From positions 1 to 59,502 of the forward strand of contig JAEXCH010000013.1 in assembly GCA_023402275.1 (NCBI GenBank): a stretch of DNA of 59,502 bases, given 5' to 3'. The notes under the pieces were generated by a model. The model had not been told where the DNA came from and did not search any database. It was given only the letters and a program-made list of their open reading frames with translations. Positions 36,086-44,833 of this stretch are shown piece after piece; the first letter of the stretch is position 1; every line of letters begins with the position of its first letter. Source of the DNA: Methanobacteriota archaeon (GTDB lineage: Archaea > Thermoplasmatota > Thermoplasmata > Methanomassiliicoccales > Methanomethylophilaceae). Made by a program: the position numbers and the translations under genes.

Positions 36086-36670
36086 TCAGCACATCGACAC
36101 TCCGTATTGCTCTGCGATCGCCCTTGCCATCAGATGCAGGATTATCATGTGGGCATCCTCTGCCTTCTGCATATCATCCAACGGAAGATGGATATTGACA
36201 TCTGCGATCTTGGACAATGCGCCGCCGGAGAATCCTGTCATTGCTATGATCTTGTTACCCATTTCCTTTGCATATTCCGCTGCATTCAAAACATTCTTTG
36301 AATTGCCGCTTCCAGATATTGCCAATAGTATATCCCCATCCTTCATCCTTCCTTTCAGAGGGAACACGAATATCTGATCATATCCGTAATCATTGGCTAT
36401 GGCTGTTATCGTAGGTATGCTGTCGCTGAGACAGACCATCTCGAATTTGTCCTTTGTATTGGCCGATATGCCCTTGTTGAAATCGCAGACGATGTGTGAG
36501 GCCGTTGCCGAGCTTCCTCCGTTACCTGCAGTGAATATCCTGGACCCTCTCCTGTGAGCCTCCATCATGAGTTCTATCGCTGCGTCCACGGCCTTTAGGT
36601 CGATCCTTTCCATCGCCGAGGATAATTCGCTAAGGTATCCTTTTGCGAATGATATGTTGTCTGTCATCAT
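36086..36670 (-). CDS. gmhA: Second phosphoheptose isomerase (GmhA), single-domain
   Basis: 194 residues, full-length GmhA-type SIS protein: FTAGNGGSSATASH near residue 46-58, SGSGNSKN near residue 115, and DDMQKAEDAHMIILHL (Glu/His of the active site) near 165-180. Converts sedoheptulose-7-P to D-glycero-D-manno-heptose-7-P. Unlike the copy at 26499 it has no phosphatase domain. With the GHMP kinase at 33048 it makes a second partial heptose set. Confidence 0.87.
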   Translation of the reverse strand: MMTDNISFAKGYLSELSSAMERIDLKAVDAAIELMMEAHRRGSRIFTAGNGGSSATASHIVCDFNKGISANTKDKFEMVCLSDSIPTITAIANDYGYDQIFVFPLKGRMKDGDILLAISGSGNSKNVLNAAEYAKEMGNKIIAMTGFSGGALSKIADVNIHLPLDDMQKAEDAHMIILHLMARAIAEQYGVSMC

Positions 36671-36800
36671 CCTGTGTTAACCCCTATGAGGATTTATCCT
36701 TTCCCGATTGCATCCTATCCGGAGTTCAGCACTCTATTTATAAATCAATAATAGTTTAACCATTCTGTTGTGGGTCTGTCCCATACGTTTGAGGTATGTC

Positions 36801-38279
36801 ATGCTTGCTCAGAAATTCATTGTGAAGGGTATCGCAAGCATGCTTTCCTCAGTGTTCATGTTCATCTCCCTGCTTGTTATGACCAGATTCGTCGGCAGTG
36901 AATACGGGGTCATGATGTGGGGATGGGCCATGGTCGGTCTGATCAATACCATCTCGGATCTTGGTTTTGATACTGCGACGGTCAAGTTCATCTCCGAGGG
37001 CAAGGATCAGAACACCTGTATCTCGACCCACCTTTTCCTTAAATCCATACTTATCGGGATAATAATCCTGATAACTGTCGTCTATCTGATATTCGCCATA
37101 ACCGTGGACGGCATGACGATGGACAGGGTGATGATCATAGTCATCTTCCTGGCTTACTATGTGCTTTCCGATCTTGTCTGGGTCCTTATACGTACATTCG
37201 ACGGAAGACTCGAAGCTGCCAAGTCCTCCATAATACAGACCTCGGATGCTATGATAAGGTCGCTTACCCTCATGATCCTTGCATTCTTTGGGTCGACCGC
37301 ATCAATATTGTCCATGGGTTATGTGGTCGGTGCCGCCTTCTCGCTTTTCATTGCCTTGTATCTTTTCAGAACCCTGCATTACAAACCGACCAAACCTGCA
37401 TATCTTAGGGATTATGTATTCTTCGCAAAACCGATCGCTGTCGGTCTGCTTCTTGTGACCGCGATATCGTTCATTGACAAGGTCATCATAGAATTCTTCT
37501 GGAACACCACCGAACTTGGATACTACACTGCGACGTTCGGTGTCGTTTATGCTGCGACGGCCATAGGGGTCGCACTGAACTATGTCCTACTGCCGAAGTT
37601 CTCCGAGCTGTTCTCGATCAAGGACAGAAAATCCGTAGAGAACGTCCTTTGGAAGTCGGAGAAGTACATCTCCATGATCTTCATTCCGGCAGTGGTGTTC
37701 ATGATGGTCTTCGGAGACAGCATAGCAACAGTCCTTTTCGGTGCGGATTTCATATCCGCAGGAAGCATGATGTCCATACTGGCACTCTACATCTATCTGA
37801 ACATAATCATAGGTATAATGACACAGGTCCTGCATTCTACCAACAACAATCATCTGTACAGGAATGCAACTGTGATCTATGCGGTGATCACATTGATACT
37901 GTTGTTCCTTCTGGTACCCGAGAATATCGGCGGTCTTACTATGATGGGGCTTGGTGCGGACGGTGCGGCTCTGGCCATAACAACCGGATATCTGCTGTTC
38001 ACGATCGTAACATGCTACTATGTCAAGAGGTCAGTCAACATGACATTGTACAAAGGACTGATCAAACAATTCCTGGCCGCGGCGATAGTGTTCGCGGTCC
38101 TTTTCCTGATAAGGGGGGACAGCACATTCAGTCTGCTTCCGTTGATACCTTTGCTGCTATTGTGTTTCGGGTTGTTCTATGCACTGTTGTTCCTGTTCAA
38201 GGAGATGGACAAAGGAGACCTGAGATTCATTGTAGATTCGTTGAGTCCGAAGAAGATGTACGAAGGGCCGAAAGAGTGA
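36801..38279 (+). CDS. Polysaccharide flippase (Wzx/MATE-like)
   Basis: About 492 residues with some 12-14 membrane spans, from MLAQKFIVKGIASML. Pattern of the polysaccharide biosynthesis export family (N-terminal TRFVGSEYGVMMWGWA, internal DKVIIEFFWNTTELGYYTA). Moves lipid-linked oligosaccharide across the membrane. The GTG at 36768 would add 11 residues; the ATG at 36801 is better, with GAGGT at 36791-36795. A TATA-like TATTTATAAATC lies at about 36733-36744. Confidence 0.88.
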   Translation: MLAQKFIVKGIASMLSSVFMFISLLVMTRFVGSEYGVMMWGWAMVGLINTISDLGFDTATVKFISEGKDQNTCISTHLFLKSILIGIIILITVVYLIFAITVDGMTMDRVMIIVIFLAYYVLSDLVWVLIRTFDGRLEAAKSSIIQTSDAMIRSLTLMILAFFGSTASILSMGYVVGAAFSLFIALYLFRTLHYKPTKPAYLRDYVFFAKPIAVGLLLVTAISFIDKVIIEFFWNTTELGYYTATFGVVYAATAIGVALNYVLLPKFSELFSIKDRKSVENVLWKSEKYISMIFIPAVVFMMVFGDSIATVLFGADFISAGSMMSILALYIYLNIIIGIMTQVLHSTNNNHLYRNATVIYAVITLILLFLLVPENIGGLTMMGLGADGAALAITTGYLLFTIVTCYYVKRSVNMTLYKGLIKQFLAAAIVFAVLFLIRGDSTFSLLPLIPLLLLCFGLFYALLFLFKEMDKGDLRFIVDSLSPKKMYEGPKE

Positions 38280-38290
38280 GTACGATAATT

Positions 38291-39334
38291 TCAACTGGAT
38301 CCTGAGAGTAGTTCCTCATAGACATCCAGCAATTCCTTCGGAGTGCCTTGGTATGTCCTTGCATAACTAAGGGCCTTGTCGACCACATCGTCATAGAGTT
38401 CCCTGTCATTCAGGAGTTCATACATCTTGTATGCAAAATCCGCCTCGTCCTCTGACGGGACCGCACATCTCACGACCTCTTCCGGAATGGATGCCTGGCT
38501 GAAGTATACTACCGGCGTGGAGCATAACTGCGCCTCAAGGGTTATCCTTCCGAATCCCTCATGCAGGGAGGGGTTAGCTATGATACTTGCCTCATTGTAG
38601 AACTGAACGAGTTCCTTTCCATCCAGATCGGATATGAACTCCACATGTTCCTCTATCCCAAGGTCGGTGACCTGCTGCCTCAGGTTCTTCTCCTCTGGAC
38701 CTTTTCCGCATATCCTCAGGGAATATTCGGTCATTCCATGTTCCTCCCGGAATCTTCTGTATGACCTTAGAAGTGCTCCTATGTTCTTTCTTGAGGTAAG
38801 GGTGCTCACACATCCTATGAACTTCTTCTTCTCTGAACCGGTTGTCACTATGTCCTCTGACAATTTGTTCGAAATGACGACTATCTTACTATCGTCTATC
38901 CCGTACTTTTCCATTATCTCATCACGGGTCTGGTTCGATATCGCCACGATCCTGTCCGCCCATCTTACCCCTATCCAGGCAACCAGCTGCCAGGATAGCA
39001 GGAACTTGCTGTCCTTGTCCTTTTTGGACATTACGTGATGGAACGTCACCACCTTCTTTTTCTTCCTCATGAACGGAAAGAAGAAACAGCAGAATTCATC
39101 TGCGGAATGGAATATCTTCGTATCCTTTTTCAAATTCATTATCTCGAAGAAAGGTCTTATGAAACCATTCGTGAACATCTTGATGTAACCACTCTGGAGG
39201 TTCATGGTCATCTCAACCTCGCCATATTCCACGGAATTATCATCCAGTAGCTTGGCTATGCTGTCCGTATACAACCCGACGCCGGTGTTGGCTGATGATG
39301 CTTTAGGTTTCCTCAATATAACGACGGTCTTCAT
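38291..39334 (-). CDS. Glycosyltransferase family 4
   Basis: About 347 residues from MKTVVILRKPKASSANTGVGLYT. GT-B fold with FIGCVSTLTSRKNIGALLRSYR (donor half start) and PSLHEGFGRITLEAQLCSTPVV (E-x7-E donor site). The ORF extends to 39445, but the added 37 residues lack a ribosome site and run over the divergent promoter; ATG 39334 has GTGAG upstream. Convergent with the flippase gene. Sugar unknown. Confidence 0.83.
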   Translation of the reverse strand: MKTVVILRKPKASSANTGVGLYTDSIAKLLDDNSVEYGEVEMTMNLQSGYIKMFTNGFIRPFFEIMNLKKDTKIFHSADEFCCFFFPFMRKKKKVVTFHHVMSKKDKDSKFLLSWQLVAWIGVRWADRIVAISNQTRDEIMEKYGIDDSKIVVISNKLSEDIVTTGSEKKKFIGCVSTLTSRKNIGALLRSYRRFREEHGMTEYSLRICGKGPEEKNLRQQVTDLGIEEHVEFISDLDGKELVQFYNEASIIANPSLHEGFGRITLEAQLCSTPVVYFSQASIPEEVVRCAVPSEDEADFAYKMYELLNDRELYDDVVDKALSYARTYQGTPKELLDVYEELLSGSS

Positions 39335-39462
39335 CCCATTTCTCACGTCTGAATATATAATATACGGTAATAGTATGTATCTTTTTTCGGTCAGCTGACA
39401 TAAACCGAAGAAAATACTATATAAAATACGGAGGCCACGTCTCATTTTGATTTGACCTTTCT

Positions 39463-39471
39463 TTTATATAG
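39463..39471 (+). promoter_or_regulatory. TATA box of the zinc-ribbon/aEF1-beta operon
   Basis: TTTATATAG 22-30 bases before the ATG at 39493, with no ribosome site in between: typical of a leaderless archaeal transcript. Confidence 0.55.
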
Positions 39472-39492
39472 GGGGAACACATCGCCAAAATC

Positions 39493-39660
39493 ATGGTAAA
39501 GGACAAGATATGTTCCTCATGCGGAAAGAGGCTTATCGGTCACGGAAACACCACTTTCAAATGCCCCAAATGTGGGAATTCGGAGATCGGAAGGTGTGAC
39601 CAGTGCCGCGATCAGAGCGTATCATATGAATGCAAGAAATGTGGCTTTTCCGGACCTTAA
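39493..39660 (+). CDS. Small zinc-ribbon protein upstream of aEF1-beta
   Basis: 55 residues with four CxxC pairs (CSSC, CPKC, CDQC, CKKC), enough for two zinc sites, and conserved HGNTTFKCPKCG. This is the small zinc-finger family (HVO_2753-like) found just before aEF1-beta in many archaea; its function is not settled. 8 bases separate it from the next ATG, so the pair is co-transcribed. Confidence 0.85.
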   Translation: MVKDKICSSCGKRLIGHGNTTFKCPKCGNSEIGRCDQCRDQSVSYECKKCGFSGP

Positions 39661-39668
39661 GTGATAAC

Positions 39669-39938
39669 ATGGGACAGATAATCGCCGTATATGACATGAT
39701 GCCCGAGAGCACAGAGATAGATCTGGAAGCCGCTGTAAAGAAGGTCGCAGATGTTATCCCCAAGGGTGTCGAAGTGATAGAATCAAAGATCGAGCCCGTT
39801 GCGTTCGGCCTTAAGAAGATCACTATTGGATTCTCTATTGACGACTCCGATGAGACCATCGGAGAGGAGTTGGAAAAGGCATTGATGTCCATTCCCGGAA
39901 TAGAGAACATAGAGAGTGTGTCAAGCACACTCCTCTGA
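39669..39938 (+). CDS. ef1b: Translation elongation factor aEF1-beta
   Basis: 89 residues from MGQIIAVYDMMPEST, the normal size. Nucleotide-exchange factor for aEF1-alpha. The C-terminal IPGIENIESVSSTLL is typical. GTGAT site 3 bases before ATG. A longer in-frame start at 39630 lies inside the zinc-ribbon gene and is rejected. Confidence 0.93.
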   Translation: MGQIIAVYDMMPESTEIDLEAAVKKVADVIPKGVEVIESKIEPVAFGLKKITIGFSIDDSDETIGEELEKALMSIPGIENIESVSSTLL

Positions 39939-39973
39939 TCCATAAACAAAGAGGTTCCTTGAATATCCAATTA

Positions 39974-40003
39974 CCCATCCAAGGATGGGGAACGTAATTT
40001 TTT
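39974..40003 (+). terminator. Terminator after aEF1-beta
   Basis: CCCATCC-AA-GGATGGG (39974-39989) followed by a six-T run (39998-40003), 35 bases after the aEF1-beta stop. Confidence 0.6.
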
Positions 40004-40036
40004 AACAATTCACAAACAAATGTCGTGAGGAATATA

Positions 40037-41029
40037 ATGTCTGCGGCCCCGGTAATGTTGTTCACTTACTCAAGACCGGAACACACCAGAGCAGTTCTGG
40101 AAGCACTTGCGAACAACGACATTGCCGATGAGACCTGTGTTTACGCCTATACCTGCGGTCCGAAGAACGATTCGCATGCAGAGATGGTGAACAGGACCAA
40201 GGATGTGTTGATGGAATTCTCGGAGAAGAATCCTTTCCGATCCTTCGAAGTGGTCGATATGGGAGAGCACCTCCCGCTCGGTCCTGCGATGATAAGAGCG
40301 GTGAACGAGGTAATAGACACCCACGGGAGGATAATCGTTGTTGAGGACGACATCGTCACATCGAAGGATTTCCTTAGATTCATGAACGATTGTTTGGATC
40401 ATTATGAGAATGATGATTCTGTGTTCTCCGTAAGCGGATACAGTCCCGACATCCCCGAGATCAGGGACATTGACAAAGATGTTTACCTTGTACACCGGGC
40501 ATGCCCGTGGGGCTGGGGTACTTGGAAGAGCAGATGGGATTCTTACGATCCCGATGTCAGAGAATATGTCAAGAACATGCTGGACAGAAATTACAGAAGA
40601 GACCTGACAAAATGGAACACCGACCTCCCTATGACATTGGATGCCCTTTTCTTTGAGGAAGGATGTATGGACAAGAACTGGGAACAGCAATTCTGTTTCT
40701 GCCAGTTTGTCAACGATATGAGTGTGGTCTGCCCTAAGATATCAAAGGTCAACAACATAGGTTTCGATGGTACGGGAGCTAACCCTGCGCCTACCGGGTT
40801 GGAATCCTCGTTCAAAGAGGAGGGGTCGGAATGGGAACTGGAACATCTTGAGATAGATGACCATCTCCAAAAGGTATACAACTCACAATTCATATTCCGA
40901 TCCAGAACAAGATTCTTCCTTACCCTGTCAGGACTGGTTCATACAATAAGTCCTTCGCTCTACTACAGACTTCTAAAGATATACTATCATAAGGACCTGA
41001 ACGTAAAGGATCTGCAGAACCATGAATGA
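40037..41029 (+). CDS. Glycosyltransferase of GT2/GNT-I (GT13)-like type
   Basis: About 330 residues. VMLFTYSRPEHTRAVLEAL at the N-terminus and the acidic metal site IIVVEDDIVTSKDFL near residue 100 resemble beta-1,2-GlcNAc transferase-like (GNT-I) and related enzymes found in surface glycan clusters. HRACPWGWGTWKSRW is a further family-like motif. ATG 40037 has GTGAGG upstream. The stop overlaps the ATG of the GT-C gene (ATGAATGA): first gene of a three-gene operon with the GT-C/partner module copy 2. Confidence 0.8.
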   Translation: MSAAPVMLFTYSRPEHTRAVLEALANNDIADETCVYAYTCGPKNDSHAEMVNRTKDVLMEFSEKNPFRSFEVVDMGEHLPLGPAMIRAVNEVIDTHGRIIVVEDDIVTSKDFLRFMNDCLDHYENDDSVFSVSGYSPDIPEIRDIDKDVYLVHRACPWGWGTWKSRWDSYDPDVREYVKNMLDRNYRRDLTKWNTDLPMTLDALFFEEGCMDKNWEQQFCFCQFVNDMSVVCPKISKVNNIGFDGTGANPAPTGLESSFKEEGSEWELEHLEIDDHLQKVYNSQFIFRSRTRFFLTLSGLVHTISPSLYYRLLKIYYHKDLNVKDLQNHE

Positions 41030-42347
41030 GATAGTCCGATACATAACGGGAACGCCGATCAGGACATTGCTGTTCCTGAGCATCATCGGAGTAGCCATAC
41101 GTTTGTTGCTGGCACCTTTCCTCACCATGCATTATGATATGGCATTCTGGTCAGGTACGATCAATGACATAACATCAGGTGACGGACTGTATGACGGGAA
41201 ATTCTATTGGTATACTCCGATCTGGGGTTATTTCCTATCAATGACGGCATTCATAATGAACACACTGTGCATAGACACCCAGGGACTGATAATTCAAGGC
41301 ATGAACGATGCATATTTCAACATCGGGGCCAGCATAGTCACGGGTCCTGTGTTCAATACGATGATCAAGATACCTCTGATCATATCCGACCTTCTCGTCT
41401 CCCTGTTCATATACCTGATAATAAAGAAGATAACTTCCGATGAGAGGAAGGCAATAATAGGTTTCGCCATCTGGCTGTTCTGTCCTCTTGCCATATGGAC
41501 AAGCGGTATACAGGCACAGTTCGATACAATAGCCGTTCTCGGAATGATGGTCTCCGTCCTCTTCCTTTTGAACAAGAGGTACATGCTTGCCGGGACCATG
41601 TTGTCCTTCGGGGCATGCGCAAAGATCTTCCCTGCCCTGATATTCCCGTTGATGCTAGCATACATCTATGCAAGCGGACAGAGCAGGGAACAGAAGATCA
41701 AAGGGATCGTCGGTTTCGCGATAGGATTCCTTGCATTCACAGTATTGATGTTCCTTGGGCCGATAGTAACAGGTAATTTCGATGCCAGTCTGGGATTCCT
41801 CTCAAGTCGTTTGGATCAACCTGCAGGCTCCGGCAACAGTCTCCTGAATTGGGACAATATCCTGTATGTCATGCCGATGATAGCACTCTTCGTCATTTGT
41901 ATGTCCGTACTTCTGGCAAAGATGAAGGACGGTATCGATGAAAGATTCCTCATGTGTGCGGGCCTGACGTTCGCATCCCTTTTCATGTGGCCTCTGTTCC
42001 CCACCGTTCCGCAATATATCCTTGTGCTTCTGCCCTTCATGATAATATTGCTCTCTTTAGGATATGAGATGAAACTGCCCATCATATCACTATCATTGAT
42101 AATCACTATCTCTGTCATAATGTGGACCGGTCCAAGCATAGTATATCCGATTGCGATGTACACGGACATCCTAAGCATAGAGACGCTTGAGGCAATAGCG
42201 GGTCCGCTTCAATCCATAATGGGAAGCATATATGAGATGTTGGAATTCGTAAAGTTCATTCCGGCTCTTCTTATGATCTATTTCATATTCATAAAACACA
42301 AAGGATCGGATAACGGAGGTGACCCGGATAATGCAACGCACGGATAA
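41022..42347 (+). CDS. GT-C type membrane glycosyltransferase, module copy 2
   Basis: 441 residues, with ten or more membrane spans. First outside loop HYDMAFWSG and YWYTPIWGYFLSM match copy 1 (17089-18453) and fit the acidic catalytic loop of GT-C enzymes. A later FAIWLFCPLAIW...QFDTIAVLG stretch also matches. Presumably transfers a sugar from polyprenyl phosphate outside the cell. Start overlaps the previous stop; its end overlaps the partner gene by 17 bases. Confidence 0.78.
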   Translation: MNEIVRYITGTPIRTLLFLSIIGVAIRLLLAPFLTMHYDMAFWSGTINDITSGDGLYDGKFYWYTPIWGYFLSMTAFIMNTLCIDTQGLIIQGMNDAYFNIGASIVTGPVFNTMIKIPLIISDLLVSLFIYLIIKKITSDERKAIIGFAIWLFCPLAIWTSGIQAQFDTIAVLGMMVSVLFLLNKRYMLAGTMLSFGACAKIFPALIFPLMLAYIYASGQSREQKIKGIVGFAIGFLAFTVLMFLGPIVTGNFDASLGFLSSRLDQPAGSGNSLLNWDNILYVMPMIALFVICMSVLLAKMKDGIDERFLMCAGLTFASLFMWPLFPTVPQYILVLLPFMIILLSLGYEMKLPIISLSLIITISVIMWTGPSIVYPIAMYTDILSIETLEAIAGPLQSIMGSIYEMLEFVKFIPALLMIYFIFIKHKGSDNGGDPDNATHG

Positions 42348-43335
42348 GATAGCGATAACGGTTTTTACCATTCTAGTTGTTTGTGTTATCCTGGGTCAGG
42401 TGCTCCTAGGTGCCTCTCCGTATGAAAGGACGATATCTGCTGAAAGGGATGGGGATAAAGCCGTTTATGAAATAGATACGAACATATATTCCGATTACGC
42501 AGCGATGGTATTGGCGTCCGATATCGATTATTCCCTTGATTCATATGTCATATGTTATGATGATCTAAGACCATGGTTCGCAAGCAGTGACAGGATCAAC
42601 GGAGCGATAACATACCTTATCGAATCATTGGAAAGGAATGGAAGGACGGCTTCCGTACTGAACGTGGATGATATCTCCTCTCTTATGGAGAAAGATATCT
42701 CATCCGATTCTTTCAGAACTGGAGTGATATTCGTTACAGGAAGCCTTCCCAATGAGATCTATAACGGCACCACGGGGATCATATTCGACTGGCTTGCAGG
42801 CGGAGGTGTGATGTACTGGGGCAACGGACCTCTCGGAAAATATGTGTCGATCGCAGGAGAGGAGTCATTGAAAGTGGTCGAGGATCACGATACTCTATTT
42901 TTCGGAAAGGAAGACATCACCCGCGATGAGAAGAGCTCGGTGTTTGACCGAAGGATCGAGTACGAAGGCCTGGCGGACATCATGTGCATGCTGTTCAATG
43001 AGTGCACATATGGGGTGAACAGCAGTCTGCTGGAGAACTCCTTGGATTTCGGTTTCAACTACAGATCATATCAATCCGTCACTCTAACCAAATATCATGA
43101 CGGTAATGGGATGATGGTCGTATTCGGCGGAGATATCACAGTGGACACCGCATTGTATGCGGCGCAGGTCATTGTCTCAGGCATCAATTATTCCACATCG
43201 CTTTACGATTTTGAAAGGGGCCAGGCAAAGAGTGTGAAAGGAGAACTGGAACTATCGCCAGACGGCATCAACACCGTATTCGTTTATACCGGAAGCGTCC
43301 AAGGATTGTTCGGAAGGACCTTCGTTCTAAATTGA
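42331..43335 (+). CDS. Extracytoplasmic partner of the GT-C protein, copy 2
   Basis: 334 residues. N-terminal membrane anchor or signal (residues ~8-27, AITVFTILVVCVILGQVLLG), then an outside domain. Shares with 18485-19507 the DWLAGGGVMYWGNGPLG-type segment, the DHDTLFFG/DHQELLFG box, MMVVFGGD/MICIFGGD and a C-terminal beta-rich tail. The GTG at 42319 lies inside the GGAGGTGA ribosome site (42315-42322), which places the true start at ATG 42331. Here the partner is downstream of the GT-C gene; in copy 1 it is upstream. Confidence 0.65.
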   Translation: MQRTDKIAITVFTILVVCVILGQVLLGASPYERTISAERDGDKAVYEIDTNIYSDYAAMVLASDIDYSLDSYVICYDDLRPWFASSDRINGAITYLIESLERNGRTASVLNVDDISSLMEKDISSDSFRTGVIFVTGSLPNEIYNGTTGIIFDWLAGGGVMYWGNGPLGKYVSIAGEESLKVVEDHDTLFFGKEDITRDEKSSVFDRRIEYEGLADIMCMLFNECTYGVNSSLLENSLDFGFNYRSYQSVTLTKYHDGNGMMVVFGGDITVDTALYAAQVIVSGINYSTSLYDFERGQAKSVKGELELSPDGINTVFVYTGSVQGLFGRTFVLN

Positions 43336-43344
43336 AATAAAAAA

Positions 43345-43359
43345 TAATGGGGTCTCCCC
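43345..43359 (-). terminator. Hairpin with T tail after malic enzyme
   Basis: On the minus strand GGGG-AGA-CCCC (43359-43349) is followed by ATTATTTTTTATTT, just after the malic enzyme stop. Confidence 0.45.
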
Positions 43360-43367
43360 CAATGGTT

Positions 43368-44726
43368 TCACTGGAATGCAGCGGACGGATCCGCTATGTA
43401 TCCGTCCTCCATCATCTTGGCCGTAAGGCCTCTTGATCTCTTGATCATGAAGTCGGCCTTGTCGAAGAGTTCCTGACGGCTCAACTTGAGTCTTGCGACC
43501 CCTTGCTCCTGAGCCTTCATTGCAACAGCGACCGCCTCTCTCGGGAAGACCTCCATCTCGCTCATTGTCGGGATGATGTAGTCCTCGCTTATTCCCTTCT
43601 CCTCTGCGCACTTTGCCAGCTCCGTTGCTGCGGCTATGCACATCTCATCGGTGATGGTCTTCGCCCTTACGTCAAGCACACCACGGAATATCGCAGGGAA
43701 TCCCATGGAGTTGTTTACCTGATTGGGGAAGTCTGAACGTCCGGTCGCGAATATCCTGACCCCGTTCTCCTTTGCCTCCCAAGGCCACATCTCGGGTATC
43801 GGGTTGGCTGTTGCAAAGACAACGGGATCGTCCGCCATGAGCTTGCAGTATTCTGCAGGTATTGTTCCGGGACCTGGCTTTGATGCCGCTATCACGATAT
43901 CTGCGCCTTCCATCGCTTCCTTTATGCCTCCGCTCTTTCCGGCTCCGTTGGTCTTCTGGCATATCTCCCATTTCTGCTTGAAATCGTTTTTGACATCTTC
44001 TCTGCTGAGGTTGAGTATACCCTTCGAATCGCACATACAAAGGTGCTTGGGACTGAATCCTGTTGCCAAAAGAAGTCTTGCTATTGCTATGGATGCTGCT
44101 CCGGCTCCGATCACTGCGATCTGAGCATCCTGAAGTTTCTTACCCACAAGTTTCATGGCGTTTATCGCACCTGCGACCTCAACGGTAGCGGTACCCTGCT
44201 GATCATCATGCCATACCGGGATCTTACAATCCCTTCTGAGCTCGTCCAGGATATCGAAGCACTTGGGGTTCGATATATCCTCGAGGTTTATGCCTCCGAA
44301 TGACGGTGCGATCAATCTCACCGTCTCTATGATCTTCTCCGGGTCCTTGGTATCAAGACATATCGGGACACTGTCCACACCACCCAGATACTTGAATAGC
44401 ATTGATTTTCCTTCCATGACAGGCATGGCCGCCTCTGGCCCTATATCTCCCAGACCCAGTACGCGTGTTCCATCGGATACTACGGCTACGGTGTTCCATT
44501 TGCAGGTGTGCTCGTATACCATATCCGGGTTCTTTGCTATGTCCTTACAGGGCTCAGCAACACCCGGTGAATACCATATGGCGAAATCATCAAAGGACCT
44601 CACACATGCTTTTGGTGTCGTCTCGATCTTCCCGCCGTAGAACTTGTGGAGCACCATTGCATCCTGTCCCGGCTTCTTTGCTTTCTCAAGACGCTCCTCA
44701 ACCGTCATCTCTTTGTCGTTTGTCAT
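43368..44726 (-). CDS. NAD(P)-dependent malic enzyme
   Basis: 452 residues, the short malic enzyme form. Oxidative decarboxylation of malate to pyruvate, yielding NAD(P)H. N-terminal YSPGVAEPCKDI, active-site KGNSVAVVSDG-like segment (VAVVSDGTRVLGLGDIGP), DDQQGTA metal site and the nucleotide-binding GAGAASIAIARLL are intact. It stands alone between two operons. The ATG is the upstream-most good start. Confidence 0.93.
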   Translation of the reverse strand: MTNDKEMTVEERLEKAKKPGQDAMVLHKFYGGKIETTPKACVRSFDDFAIWYSPGVAEPCKDIAKNPDMVYEHTCKWNTVAVVSDGTRVLGLGDIGPEAAMPVMEGKSMLFKYLGGVDSVPICLDTKDPEKIIETVRLIAPSFGGINLEDISNPKCFDILDELRRDCKIPVWHDDQQGTATVEVAGAINAMKLVGKKLQDAQIAVIGAGAASIAIARLLLATGFSPKHLCMCDSKGILNLSREDVKNDFKQKWEICQKTNGAGKSGGIKEAMEGADIVIAASKPGPGTIPAEYCKLMADDPVVFATANPIPEMWPWEAKENGVRIFATGRSDFPNQVNNSMGFPAIFRGVLDVRAKTITDEMCIAAATELAKCAEEKGISEDYIIPTMSEMEVFPREAVAVAMKAQEQGVARLKLSRQELFDKADFMIKRSRGLTAKMMEDGYIADPSAAFQ

Positions 44727-44833
44727 GTATTTTTCTCCCTGATTTTACGAATTTCGTAATTTATCTTCGAATTGCAAACACCTTGATTACAGTATTCATA
44801 TTTATATCTAATTTACACTCATGATATTCGAAC

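Noticed and set aside
37649..38305. 218-residue plus-strand ORF within the flippase gene
   Set aside because: Out-of-frame shadow; His/Arg-rich product with no membrane pattern.
40070..40690. 206-residue minus-strand ORF inside the GNT-I-like gene
   Set aside because: Shadow of a gene with clear motifs and overlap-coupled neighbours.
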